Source: Vibrio tubiashii (GTDB lineage: Bacteria > Pseudomonadota > Gammaproteobacteria > Enterobacterales > Vibrionaceae). Taken from it: a stretch of 64,000 bases of DNA. The stretch's first letter is position 1. Every line of letters begins with the position of its first letter. Shown here in pieces: positions 1 to 7,752 of this stretch. The translations under genes were made by a program, and so were the position numbers. The stretch covers positions 992,001 to 1,056,000 of the forward strand of contig NZ_CP117030.1 in NCBI RefSeq assembly GCF_028551255.1, written 5' to 3'. A model generated the notes under the pieces. The model was not told the DNA's origin, did not search any database, and was given only the letters and a program-made list of their open reading frames with translations.

Positions 1-16
1 TGACCAATTTCAGCGC

Positions 17-44
17 AGCCCACCTCTTGTAGGTGGGCTTTTTT
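17..44 (+). terminator. Intrinsic terminator of an upstream gene
   Basis: A 9-bp perfect stem (17-25 with 31-39, loop of 5) is followed by a run of T. It points rightward, so it most likely ends a plus-strand transcript that starts left of the window. Confidence 0.8.
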
Positions 45-134
45 ACGTCTAGCGCTTTCAACTTGGGAATAAAAGTAGTAAAAAGATCGCACCTATTTGA
101 AGTATTGCATTCGATTTTGTTTTAAGGTTTGGCT

Positions 135-527
135 ATGAATATTGGTGTTGTCTCTAAACTGACGGGATTATCAAGCAAATCAATCCGCCTCTATGAAGAT
201 AAAGGGTTGATCACTGCCCCACTGCGCAGTGAATCTGGTTACCGGGAGTATTCCCAACAACACGTCAATCAACTGAACCTGATCTCTCGCGCCAAGAATG
301 CCGGGTTTTCTCTGGTCGAGTGCAAAGAGTTTGTCCATTTAGCCTCTAATCCAAACCGTAAGAGCAGTGAAGTCAAAGCGAAAGCAAAAGAGAAGCTCAA
401 AGAGGTTGAGCTAAAAATTCGAGAATTAAAAGAGATTGAAAAACAGCTCAAGAGTTGGGTTTCTGCCTGCCCTGGTGACTCTGGCAGTGACTGCCCAATT
501 ATCGAAGACTTAACGAAAAATGAGTAA
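135..527 (+). CDS. cueR: CueR, MerR-family Cu(I)-responsive transcriptional regulator
   Basis: Cytoplasmic copper sensor of the MerR family; in relatives it activates copA and cueO by distorting the promoter spacer. The N-terminal winged helix (residues 1-70, MNIGVVSKLTG, RLYE and GYREY motifs) is followed by a dimerisation helix and a metal-binding loop. Cys112 and Cys120 in CPGDSGSDCP match the Cu(I) ligands of E. coli CueR in position and spacing. The ATG at 135 is preferred over an upstream in-frame TTG at 129: AAGG at 124-127 is well placed and the family starts with MNI. No copper exporter gene is adjacent, so the target promoters lie elsewhere. It is transcribed toward the siderophore operon and ends at a shared terminator. 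Confidence 0.9.
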   Translation: MNIGVVSKLTGLSSKSIRLYEDKGLITAPLRSESGYREYSQQHVNQLNLISRAKNAGFSLVECKEFVHLASNPNRKSSEVKAKAKEKLKEVELKIRELKEIEKQLKSWVSACPGDSGSDCPIIEDLTKNE

Positions 528-549
528 TCTCTCTCGCATCCTAATAGCA

Positions 550-574
550 AAAGACCTCCGATTTGGAGGTCTTT
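550..574. terminator. Bidirectional intrinsic terminator (cueR / siderophore operon)
   Basis: A 10-bp stem (550-559 with 565-574, loop of 5) lies between the convergent ends of cueR and the siderophore ATPase gene. The minus strand reads into TTTTGC after the stem and the plus strand into CTTTC, so it can serve both transcripts. Confidence 0.8.
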
Positions 575-591
575 CAGTTGTGGACTAAGCC

Positions 592-1347
592 TTAATAATA
601 AGTGCACATACGTTTACCATCCACTTCAATAATATTGAATGGCGTTTCGTAAATGCTTTCTAAAATGTCAGACTGAATCACCTCTTCAACACTGCCCTGC
701 GCCACTACCTTACCCTTCTTGAGCGCGATGATTTTGTCTGAATAACAGGCTGCAAAGTTAATGTCATGAATCACAACCACAACCGTTTTCTTCATCTCAT
801 GAGCAAGTCTTCCAACATTGCGCATGATCTGCAAAGAATGTTTAATGTCGAGATTGTTCAGTGGCTCATCCAAAAACACGTAATCGGTGTCCTGCGCCAT
901 AACCATGGCAATAAAAGAGAGCTGCCTTTGACCGCCACTTAACTCATCGAGATATTTGTGTTGAATCTCGACCAAATCAAGATACTCAATCGCCTTATCG
1001 ATGACCGTCTGGTCTTCATCGGTCAGCTTACCTTGTGAATAGGGAAATCGACCAAAGGCGATCATCTCTCTAACGGTAAAGCGCATGGTGATGTTATTGG
1101 CTTGGCGCAGTACCGCCAATCTTTTCGCCAGCTCTTTCGTATCCCACTGGCTCAGCTCTTTGCAATCAATCAGTACTTCGCCTTGATCCTTACTAACTAA
1201 GCGGCTCGCCATAGATAGTAAGGTACTTTTTCCTGCCCCATTAGGGCCAATAATAGAGGTGACTTTACCTTTTTCGAACTCTGCGCTCGCGCTATCCACC
1301 ACTTTGGTTTGACCAAACACTTTGGTCAGGCTTTTCATTGAAATCAT
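592..1347 (-). CDS. vctC: Ferric-siderophore ABC importer, ATP-binding protein (VctC-like)
   Basis: Cytoplasmic ATPase that powers uptake of iron-siderophore across the inner membrane. Walker A GPNGAGKS is at residues 34-41, the signature LSGGQ at 136-140 and Walker B YVFLDEP at 156-162, with the switch histidine in VVIHD. Length (251 aa) is normal for FepC/FhuC-type ATPases. It is the last gene of a four-gene unit, 7 bp after the second permease. The order binding protein-permease-permease-ATPase and the sequence style match Vibrio vctPDGC (vibriobactin/enterobactin uptake) and the related Ceu/Ycl petrobactin systems. The substrate assignment is inference; the ATPase call is secure. A second in-frame ATG lies three codons in. 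Confidence 0.85.
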   Translation of the reverse strand: MISMKSLTKVFGQTKVVDSASAEFEKGKVTSIIGPNGAGKSTLLSMASRLVSKDQGEVLIDCKELSQWDTKELAKRLAVLRQANNITMRFTVREMIAFGRFPYSQGKLTDEDQTVIDKAIEYLDLVEIQHKYLDELSGGQRQLSFIAMVMAQDTDYVFLDEPLNNLDIKHSLQIMRNVGRLAHEMKKTVVVVIHDINFAACYSDKIIALKKGKVVAQGSVEEVIQSDILESIYETPFNIIEVDGKRMCTYY

Positions 1348-1354
1348 AATAGAC

Positions 1355-2305
1355 CTACACGATTTTGTTGCGCAGCAACATGGTTAAGAAGTAAATACCG
1401 CCAATGAAGTTGATCACCACACTGATCGTGGTTGAGAAACCAAATAGGTTTTCAACTATCCACTGACCACTCAGTAATGAGGCAACTGAAAGTAACGAGA
1501 CGCCCACCAGCAGAACTTGGTGCTGGAAGGACTTAAACAATTCGCGCGCTAGGTTGGTGACCAGTAAGCCAAAGAACATGATTGGGCCAATCAAGGCAGT
1601 CGAAATCGCGATCAGTGCAGCACTTAATACAAGGACTTGCAGCGTCACTTTTTTCACGTCGACACCCAGGCTTGTTGCGTTGTCTTTGTCTAGCCAAAAC
1701 ACATCCAAAACACGGTGTAATCGGTATAAAGCAGCACTGATCGCCAGTAACAATGGAGCGCAGTAGTAAACGAGCTCTACCTTAACGTTGTTAAAGCTGG
1801 CAAACATATTCGCTTGAACAGACGCGAAGTCATTTGGATCCATCAGCATTACAAAAAAGGACGAAATGCTACCAAACAGCTGCCCTAGGATGACCCCAAG
1901 CAGGAGCAATACCATCAGGTTTTGTCGCTCACCTCTAAAATAGAAACTAAATAGCAAGAGCGAAAAGCCAAGCATCACCACAACAGACAAACTGAAGTTG
2001 AAGTATGCGTTCAAGGCAAAGCTGCTCATGCCTCCAAAAATTACCACTACCAAAACTTGAGTAAACATGTATAGGGAGTCAAAGCCCATAATACTTGGTG
2101 TAAGGATGCGGTTGTGAGTAATCGTCTGGAACACTAATGCTGATTGACCAATCGCGATACCCGCAATGACCATAGCCAGCACTTTAGGTACTCGACGCGA
2201 CAGGAAATACTGATAATTGTCGGCATTCAGGCCAATACCAATAAACAGAAAGCAAAATACGAGTGCAATGATCGCCAGCCCGATAAGTTTGGTTCTATCA
2301 AGCAT
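1355..2305 (-). CDS. vctG: Ferric-siderophore ABC importer, permease (VctG-like)
   Basis: FecCD-family inner-membrane permease; it pairs with the preceding permease to form the channel. The sequence is almost wholly hydrophobic with about nine or ten helices, and carries the G-rich segments typical of BtuC/FecC proteins (IGPIMFFGLLVTNLAR near the C-terminus). The ATG at 2305 was chosen rather than the longer frame from 2350. It has AAGGGG upstream on the coding strand, and it overlaps the end of the previous gene by 8 bp in the usual translationally coupled way. No TonB-dependent receptor is present in this window. Confidence 0.85.
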   Translation of the reverse strand: MLDRTKLIGLAIIALVFCFLFIGIGLNADNYQYFLSRRVPKVLAMVIAGIAIGQSALVFQTITHNRILTPSIMGFDSLYMFTQVLVVVIFGGMSSFALNAYFNFSLSVVVMLGFSLLLFSFYFRGERQNLMVLLLLGVILGQLFGSISSFFVMLMDPNDFASVQANMFASFNNVKVELVYYCAPLLLAISAALYRLHRVLDVFWLDKDNATSLGVDVKKVTLQVLVLSAALIAISTALIGPIMFFGLLVTNLARELFKSFQHQVLLVGVSLLSVASLLSGQWIVENLFGFSTTISVVINFIGGIYFLTMLLRNKIV

Positions 2306-3233
2306 GCTTTTGCCCCTTAAGAATAAAGAAGATAAACACCGCTCCGCCAAGAATACTGATAATGGTAGAAATAGGGATCTCGTAAGGGAAAATAATCAGG
2401 CGTCCTGCCAAGTCGCAACAAAGAACAATTAGCGCCCCGAGAATGGCAGTTAGAGGGATGTTTTTACGTAAGTTGTCACCAAAGAATCGGCTCACAAGGT
2501 TAGGTACTATCAAGCCTAAAAATGGCAGCATACCGACAATCATCACTACAGTCGCAGACATCACTGACACCAGTAATACACCAATCACTAACACCTGCTG
2601 ATAGTTCAAACCGAGGTTGGTCGCAAAGTCTTTACCTAGCCCTACCGCAGAGATCCTTGCAGCATACAGATAACTGAAAATGGCGACTGGAATCGCGATG
2701 TAGAGTAACTCGTAGTCACCCTGTAACAAGTTAGCGAAGTTCGCCACTGTCCAGCTAGAGAGGTTTTGTAGCGCATCGTATTTATAGGCGATGAATGTTG
2801 CTAAAGAATCTACGACGTTACCAAAGATGATCCCCACTAAAGGAACAAAAATGGCGTTTTTAAATTGGATGCGATTAATAAACTGAACAAACAACAATGT
2901 ACCTGCCATAGATACACCGAAAATCAGCCACAACTGGGCGCCATTACCGAATAGTACTAGGCTCAATACATAACCTAACATGGCACATTCGATGGTGCCT
3001 GAGGTCGACGGTGACGCAAATCGGTTTTGGCTAATTTGCTGCATAATCAGACCAGCGATACTTAAACCTGCACCCGCCAGCAACACGGCAACAAGACGAG
3101 GGATTCGACTTGTCCAGAATAGATGCCAGCTATTTAGATCACCGGCAATTAAAGAAGCGAGATTTAGCTGCCCCACTCCAACAAACAGTGACGCGATACT
3201 CAATACTATCAACGCCAACAACAACTTTTTCAC
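2298..3233 (-). CDS. vctD: Ferric-siderophore ABC importer, permease (VctD-like)
   Basis: First of two FecCD-family permeases in the operon, 311 aa, forming half of the transmembrane channel for ferric siderophore. An N-terminal hydrophobic helix is followed by the RIPRLVAVLLAGAGLS segment conserved in this family, and by the FLGLIVPNLVSRFFG segment that contacts the ATPase. It lies downstream of the binding-protein gene and is separated from it by a hairpin (3257-3282) that may reduce read-through. Its 3' end overlaps the next permease by 8 bp. Confidence 0.85.
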   Translation of the reverse strand: MKKLLLALIVLSIASLFVGVGQLNLASLIAGDLNSWHLFWTSRIPRLVAVLLAGAGLSIAGLIMQQISQNRFASPSTSGTIECAMLGYVLSLVLFGNGAQLWLIFGVSMAGTLLFVQFINRIQFKNAIFVPLVGIIFGNVVDSLATFIAYKYDALQNLSSWTVANFANLLQGDYELLYIAIPVAIFSYLYAARISAVGLGKDFATNLGLNYQQVLVIGVLLVSVMSATVVMIVGMLPFLGLIVPNLVSRFFGDNLRKNIPLTAILGALIVLCCDLAGRLIIFPYEIPISTIISILGGAVFIFFILKGQKHA

Positions 3234-3253
3234 TTGCTTTTCTCTTTAGCACA

Positions 3254-3282
3254 AAAGCCTCAAGCACAAAAATGCTTGAGGC
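3254..3282 (-). terminator. Intercistronic hairpin, probable attenuator between vctP-like and vctD-like genes
   Basis: A perfect 10-bp stem (3257-3266 with 3273-3282, 6-nt loop) is followed on the minus strand by TTTTGT. It lies in the 74-bp gap inside an apparent operon. A partial terminator here would let the binding protein be made in excess over the membrane components, a common arrangement in ABC importers. Confidence 0.65.
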
Positions 3283-3307
3283 CAGTTTTTATAATTCTTA
3301 TGTTCTG

Positions 3308-4219
3308 TTAGTTGACTGCTGATGCTGATTTAACATCTTCAATCATCTGCTCTGTCGCACGCATACCTGCGATAGATAGGTACCAAGCGTTGATGTCTAA
3401 GTAAGCTAACTTCTTGTTTTGGTAAGCGTCAGTTGCTTTAACCAAATCGTTTTCGAAATCACGCTTCACTGTGCTGCCTTTACCTTTGTTGATCAGAATA
3501 TCTTTGTCGATAACCAGCAAGGTTGATGGGTTCTTTTCACGAATGAACTCATAAGAGACAAGGTCACCGTGACGGCTCTCTTTGATCCCTTTTACCGTTT
3601 CTTTGAAGCCAAAGTCTTTGTAGATAGCGGAGAAACGAGATTGCGCGCCAAACGCCGTAATGTTACCACCCGCACTCATTACCGTTAGAGCGTCAACATC
3701 GTTCTTGTCATTAGAAGCACTGATTGATTTGAATTCTTTGTCTAGCTGCTCGATCTTAGACTCAACAAAATCTTGTTTCTCGAAGACTTCACCAAGATTA
3801 CGCCATTGCTCTTGAGTGCTCTCCCAGTAACCTTTTTTTGAATCCGCAGCAAACACGATCGTTGGGGCGATCTCTGCAAGTTCTTTGTACTTCGCTGCGC
3901 CGCGAGAACCGACAATGATTAGGTCAGGTTTTTGAGTATAGATGGTTTCAAAGTCTGGCTCGTGCAGGCTGCCCGCTGAAATGAATTTGTAATCGCGATA
4001 TTCAGCCAAGTAATCAGGAAACATGCTGACCGTTGACACTGCGACAGGCTCAATTCCAAATGCTTTAACGGTGTCTAGCGCGCCCAAACCAATAACCACA
4101 ACCCTTTCAGGGTTCGACTCTAATTTTGTGGTACCTTGTGCATGCTCAATTTCGACCATTTTCGCGTTAGCACCAAATGCTAACAATCCTGTGGCTAATG
4201 CCAGTGCAGACAACTTCAT
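3308..4219 (-). CDS. vctP: Ferric-siderophore periplasmic binding protein (VctP-like)
   Basis: Periplasmic receptor that delivers iron-siderophore to the permease. A classic signal peptide ends near residue 19 (AFGANA before KMVEIEH), with no lipobox cysteine, so the protein is soluble rather than a lipoprotein. The body shows the class III binding-protein fold signature (NPERVVVIGLGALDTVKAFGIEPVAV, then KPDLIIVGSRG). It is the first gene of the four-gene unit. The 5' region (4240-4285) is AT-rich and contains a TGATAAT core on the coding strand compatible with Fur control, but a full 19-bp Fur box is not clear. The siderophore identity (vibriobactin, enterobactin or another catecholate) is inferred from operon order only. 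Confidence 0.85.
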   Translation of the reverse strand: MKLSALALATGLLAFGANAKMVEIEHAQGTTKLESNPERVVVIGLGALDTVKAFGIEPVAVSTVSMFPDYLAEYRDYKFISAGSLHEPDFETIYTQKPDLIIVGSRGAAKYKELAEIAPTIVFAADSKKGYWESTQEQWRNLGEVFEKQDFVESKIEQLDKEFKSISASNDKNDVDALTVMSAGGNITAFGAQSRFSAIYKDFGFKETVKGIKESRHGDLVSYEFIREKNPSTLLVIDKDILINKGKGSTVKRDFENDLVKATDAYQNKKLAYLDINAWYLSIAGMRATEQMIEDVKSASAVN

Positions 4220-4350
4220 TGTTTGACTCCATAATTACTAATGCAATCCATTATCATTTAGATTTGTATCAATGTCATCTGCAATTTACGTTATTTACAC
4301 TTTTGAGAATTATGTAATAAATGAGAGAGTTAGAGAACAGATGTAAAATA

Positions 4351-4379
4351 AAGGAGCTCTGTTAGCTCCTTTAAAATGA
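4351..4379 (-). terminator. Intrinsic terminator after the S4-domain gene
   Basis: An 8-bp stem (4351-4358 with 4364-4371) is followed on the minus strand by ATTTTAC. It lies just past the stop of the S4-domain gene and before the siderophore operon promoter region. Confidence 0.7.
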
Positions 4380-4386
4380 ATAGATT

Positions 4387-4809
4387 TTAGAAAAAATCGA
4401 TAGTCGAACGACCATTGCCCTTCTTCTTGGCAGGATTAGATTCTTTGCTTTTCGGTTGCGATGACTTATCTTTTGCTGGCTTTCGATTTTTAGAATTCGC
4501 CGGCTTGCTCGGTTTATCTACCTTCTCAGCTTTTACTTCAGGCTCTGTCACTGGCGCATCGCACACCACAACGTAGTATTCTTGGTTAAATTCAAAAAAA
4601 TCACCATCGTAAAGCTTACGACGTTTACGCGTTTCCAATTCGCCATTCACGGCGACATAACCTTCAGCAATAAGGTGCTTCGCCTCACCTCCACCACCAA
4701 CGAGGTTGGCTATTTTGAATACCTTATACAACTCTATTGGCTGTGACGAGACTTCGATTCCAATCGCTTCGATTTCGATCTCTTCACCCTGTTCGTAATC
4801 TTGGTCCAT
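4387..4809 (-). CDS. S4-domain RNA-binding protein with basic C-terminal tail
   Basis: Small predicted RNA-binding protein of the YbcJ/S4 type. After an acidic N-terminus, residues 25-80 form an S4 domain (ELYKVFKIANLVGGGGEAKHLIAEGYVAVNGE, then RKRRKLYDGD), which binds structured RNA. Residues 95-140 are a low-complexity Lys/Ser/Pro/Ala tail ending in STIDFF, longer than in E. coli YbcJ. The start at 4809 has AAGG six bases upstream on the coding strand; an open frame runs up to 4902 but has no signal and is not S4-like. It is monocistronic. The precise RNA target is unknown. Confidence 0.8.
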   Translation of the reverse strand: MDQDYEQGEEIEIEAIGIEVSSQPIELYKVFKIANLVGGGGEAKHLIAEGYVAVNGELETRKRRKLYDGDFFEFNQEYYVVVCDAPVTEPEVKAEKVDKPSKPANSKNRKPAKDKSSQPKSKESNPAKKKGNGRSTIDFF

Positions 4810-4917
4810 ACGATGCCTTATGGTCTTTCTTAAACAAAAAAGAGAGTCTAATCTCAATATCTCTATAAATAAACTAAAGTTATTAATAAGTATAAGATAC
4901 AAATAAGGTTCAACGTC

Positions 4918-5718
4918 GTGAAATGGTCTTTGCTGCCGTTATTGATACCGCTAAGTAGTGCCGCTATGGCTTATCATCCTCCCACAAACGTTGTTATCTA
5001 CGGTGACGATGCTTATCCCCCTTACAGCTACATAGAAAATGGTCAAGCAAAAGGCATTTACACAGAGATACTCCAAGCAGTATTTGAAGAGATGCCCAAA
5101 TATCGCGTTAAAATCACCTTAGTCCCATGGAAACGCGGGCTTAAGCTACTAGAGGTAGGAGAAGGGTTTGCACTTTACCCTCCTTATTACTACATCGATA
5201 AGCGCCCTTATATCTCCCCCTACTCAATTCCGATCTTGAATGAAGAGGTCGTGGTTTACTGCCAGCCAGATAGTGTAAAGAATCGACGGCTAGAACACTG
5301 GCCTGCTGATTATTTTGGGCTAACAGTCGGTATCAATGAAGCCTTTGCTCTTGGAGGAACAGAATTCTGGGAAGCTGTTAAGAAAGGAAAGATCTTCTTA
5401 AAAGAAGCCAAAGGTAATCGAGCCAACCTCCTTAACTTGTATAAAAACCGTATTGACTGCTACATCAATGATCGGCTCTCCATTCTTTGGGAAATCAAAC
5501 TATTGACTAAAGAAGGCGCGGTTAAACCAAACTGGCAGTTAACATTAGGTAATTCAATAAGCGGCGAACAGGGCTACTTAGGCTTTACCAACAAATCACC
5601 TGATAAATACCCTTACAAAGGAGATTTTGTTAAGCAATTTAATCGAACTTTAGACCAACTTCAGATAGATGGAACCGTTGAGAAGATCATGTCCAAGTAC
5701 ATACAAAATAACAACTAG
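4918..5718 (+). CDS. Periplasmic substrate-binding protein, family 3 (SBP_bac_3)
   Basis: Secreted 266-aa protein resembling polar amino-acid binding proteins. The signal peptide (MKWSLLPLLIPLSSAAMA) is cleaved before YHPP. Residues 25-255 carry the family-3 pattern: a YPPYSYIENGQAKGIYTEI segment at the N-lobe and a late FNRTLDQLQIDGTVEKIM segment. The start is GTG at 4918, with AAGG at 4904-4907. No permease or ATPase accompanies it. Such orphan binding proteins in Vibrio are often stand-alone sensors or stress proteins, so transport is not assured. A NarL-type regulator follows on the same strand 147 bp later, possibly a functional neighbour. Confidence 0.75.
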   Translation: MKWSLLPLLIPLSSAAMAYHPPTNVVIYGDDAYPPYSYIENGQAKGIYTEILQAVFEEMPKYRVKITLVPWKRGLKLLEVGEGFALYPPYYYIDKRPYISPYSIPILNEEVVVYCQPDSVKNRRLEHWPADYFGLTVGINEAFALGGTEFWEAVKKGKIFLKEAKGNRANLLNLYKNRIDCYINDRLSILWEIKLLTKEGAVKPNWQLTLGNSISGEQGYLGFTNKSPDKYPYKGDFVKQFNRTLDQLQIDGTVEKIMSKYIQNNN

Positions 5719-5865
5719 CTGACGTGGCTTACACTCCCCTGACACACTTTCCACACTGGAAAATTTGCCTTTCCCCCTTTTCCTTTGAGAATCCCTTACA
5801 TTGCACATCTCAATACAACGCATAGGACGCATTAGTCCCAAATAAACCAATAAGAGAAAGTAGTG

Positions 5866-6501
5866 ATGACCAGAGATACCAATGTTCTAGTACTAGATAG
5901 CCAGCCGATAATGCGCGAAGCCATTTCTCAATTTGTCTATGATGGATTAATGCACTCTTGCGTGTACCAAGCTTCAACAGTGGTATGCGGGATTAACATA
6001 TTAAAGAAGTACGGCATTGATTTAGTATTATTGGATGTAGAGCTAGAAGGCTCAGATGGATTTGAGTTTTTAAGACGTGCTCGCGCCTATGGCTATAAAG
6101 GCCAAGTGCTATTTATTTCAAACAACGATCACCCAATGTACTCAGAAACGGCACGTAAACTCGGCGCAAACGGATACATCACCAAGCGTGAAGACACTCC
6201 CGTCATCCGTGAAGCCATTGCTCGTGTTGCAAGTGGTTACTCGGTATATAAACGTAAAACCTTTGAAAAGTGCCAGCGTTACACCACGCTTTCAAATCGC
6301 GAGACGGTTGTGTTCAACTACTTGGTAAAAGGCTACAGCAACAAGAAGATCTCAGAAATATTGTCGTTAAGCTCAAAGACCATTAGTACTTATAAATCGC
6401 GAATCCTCGAAAAATACAAAGTGGATTCCATTGTTGAACTGATGAACCTCCAACAACATGTCTATGTAGATGTTTCTGAGGCTAGAACAAATGCTGCTTA
6501 A
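5866..6501 (+). CDS. NarL/LuxR-family response regulator
   Basis: Two-component response regulator of 211 aa. The receiver domain (residues 5-120) has the phospho-acceptor Asp57 in LVLLDVEL, a Ser in LFISNN and the conserved Lys in GYITKRED. The usual N-terminal acidic pair is reduced to one Asp (LVLDSQP). The C-terminal LuxR helix-turn-helix (about 138-200: LSNRETVVFNYLVKGYSNKKISEIL, SSKTISTYKSR) binds DNA. The ATG at 5866 is chosen over a GTG one codon upstream because GAGAAAG sits at a good distance. No histidine kinase is adjacent, so its partner is unknown. Its last 20 bp overlap the end of the convergent LysR gene. Confidence 0.8.
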   Translation: MTRDTNVLVLDSQPIMREAISQFVYDGLMHSCVYQASTVVCGINILKKYGIDLVLLDVELEGSDGFEFLRRARAYGYKGQVLFISNNDHPMYSETARKLGANGYITKREDTPVIREAIARVASGYSVYKRKTFEKCQRYTTLSNRETVVFNYLVKGYSNKKISEILSLSSKTISTYKSRILEKYKVDSIVELMNLQQHVYVDVSEARTNAA

Positions 6502-7372
6502 GTTTCTGTACCAATAGCTTATGCAATGGGTTGTCATGATTGACCAATTTATAGTTAGCAACTGTTGATAAAGGTTGTTTTAATTGCAAGTGTTCAGGCA
6601 ACACGGTGACATTGTAGTCAGTGCGTTGTTTAAGGTGGCTCGCTGCTGGCAACAGTGTCGCACAGTCAAGCTCATTTAAGGTTTCGAACAGACAAGTCAT
6701 ATTATCTACGGTCGCCACTTTGTTGATCTTGATACCATTCGACTCTAGTGTCCGCTTGATAACTGCTTTCTTATCTTGCCAACCTTTCATTTCCATTAAT
6801 ACATAAGGCATCGATAGCTTTTCTTCTAGTGTGCGATCTTGGTACTTATCCGAGCACACTATTGCCCCTTTGTATCTTCCCAAGTGATGCTGGTAGATGG
6901 TTTTAACCTGTTCATCGTTAAAGTACTGAACACCAATATCAATACCATCTTCGTGAATCTTTTCAACTGAAGAGTCAGACCAAGTGGTGATTTGGATTTC
7001 TGCTTTGGGAAACGTCTCTAGCAAGTCCAAAAGCAAGGGTTTACCAATTAAATATTGCGCCAAACTTGGTAGTGCGATGACGATCGGCTTATCGTAAGTG
7101 ATTGGATTAAAGTCGGCAGGCTGCACCGCCTCATCAATCAAATTGAGGCCTTTGGAGATTTTAGGTAATAGATTCAGAGTATATTCCGTCGGCTCAAACT
7201 CGAAAGCACCACGGACAAAAAGCTGGTCATCGAGTTGTTCTCTCAGCTTGGCTAAATACTTACTCACAGCGCTTTCTGTTTTACCTAACTCTTTAGCAAC
7301 TGGCTTTAATTGGCGATGCTTCTCTAACAAAGGGAGTACCTTGAGTAGATTGAGATCCAACTGTGACTTCAT
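6482..7372 (-). CDS. LysR-family transcriptional regulator
   Basis: A 296-aa LysR-type regulator. The N-terminal helix-turn-helix (residues 5-65, LNLLKVLPLLEKHRQLKPVAKELGKTESAVSKYLAKLRE) is followed by a periplasmic-binding-like effector domain (90-296). The N-terminus resembles the LeuO/NodD-like branch, in which the first helix reads LDLNLL. No divergent metabolic gene lies beside it; upstream is a 380-bp spacer and then a c-di-GMP protein gene. Target and inducer cannot be read from the sequence. The 3' end is antisense to the last 20 bp of the NarL-type regulator. Confidence 0.8.
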   Translation of the reverse strand: MKSQLDLNLLKVLPLLEKHRQLKPVAKELGKTESAVSKYLAKLREQLDDQLFVRGAFEFEPTEYTLNLLPKISKGLNLIDEAVQPADFNPITYDKPIVIALPSLAQYLIGKPLLLDLLETFPKAEIQITTWSDSSVEKIHEDGIDIGVQYFNDEQVKTIYQHHLGRYKGAIVCSDKYQDRTLEEKLSMPYVLMEMKGWQDKKAVIKRTLESNGIKINKVATVDNMTCLFETLNELDCATLLPAASHLKQRTDYNVTVLPEHLQLKQPLSTVANYKLVNHDNPLHKLLVQKLKQHLF

Positions 7373-7752
7373 AACAATTCCGTGAGTTGACTTTTCTGGC
7401 AGTAAATACGCTCTATCTTGGCAACGTATTCGTCATACAAAGTGAATAAAATATTATAATCATATGTTTACTAGAAAAACATCACACAAAGTTGTCAGAA
7501 AATGCGCCAAATTTCACCTTTGCTCATAGGGATACCCTGTTATCGTGGTCTGTTTATCAAGTGATATATCAACAACTTTGGTCACTCTGTGAGCTACAGT
7601 TAATATTTTTTATGCAACTGACAAATAATGCAATTGATATGCTAGAGATCAAAACTCAATTCCTGTATTACTAACAGAATAAGTGATTAATAAAATTAGA
7701 AATATCACACAACAACGATAAACCACAGAGTTATCAGGTATATAGATTTTCA
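7373..7752. other. Long AT-rich intergenic region with no gene seen
   Basis: This 380-bp spacer separates the divergent LysR and PAS-EAL genes and must hold both promoters. A 60-codon open frame at 7492-7674 lacks a ribosome-binding site and resembles no protein family, so I do not call it. I see no strong hairpin or repeat. Confidence 0.5.

Noticed and set aside
7492..7674. 60-codon open frame between the LysR and PAS-EAL genes
   Set aside because: No ribosome-binding site, no family resemblance, and it lies in a promoter region.
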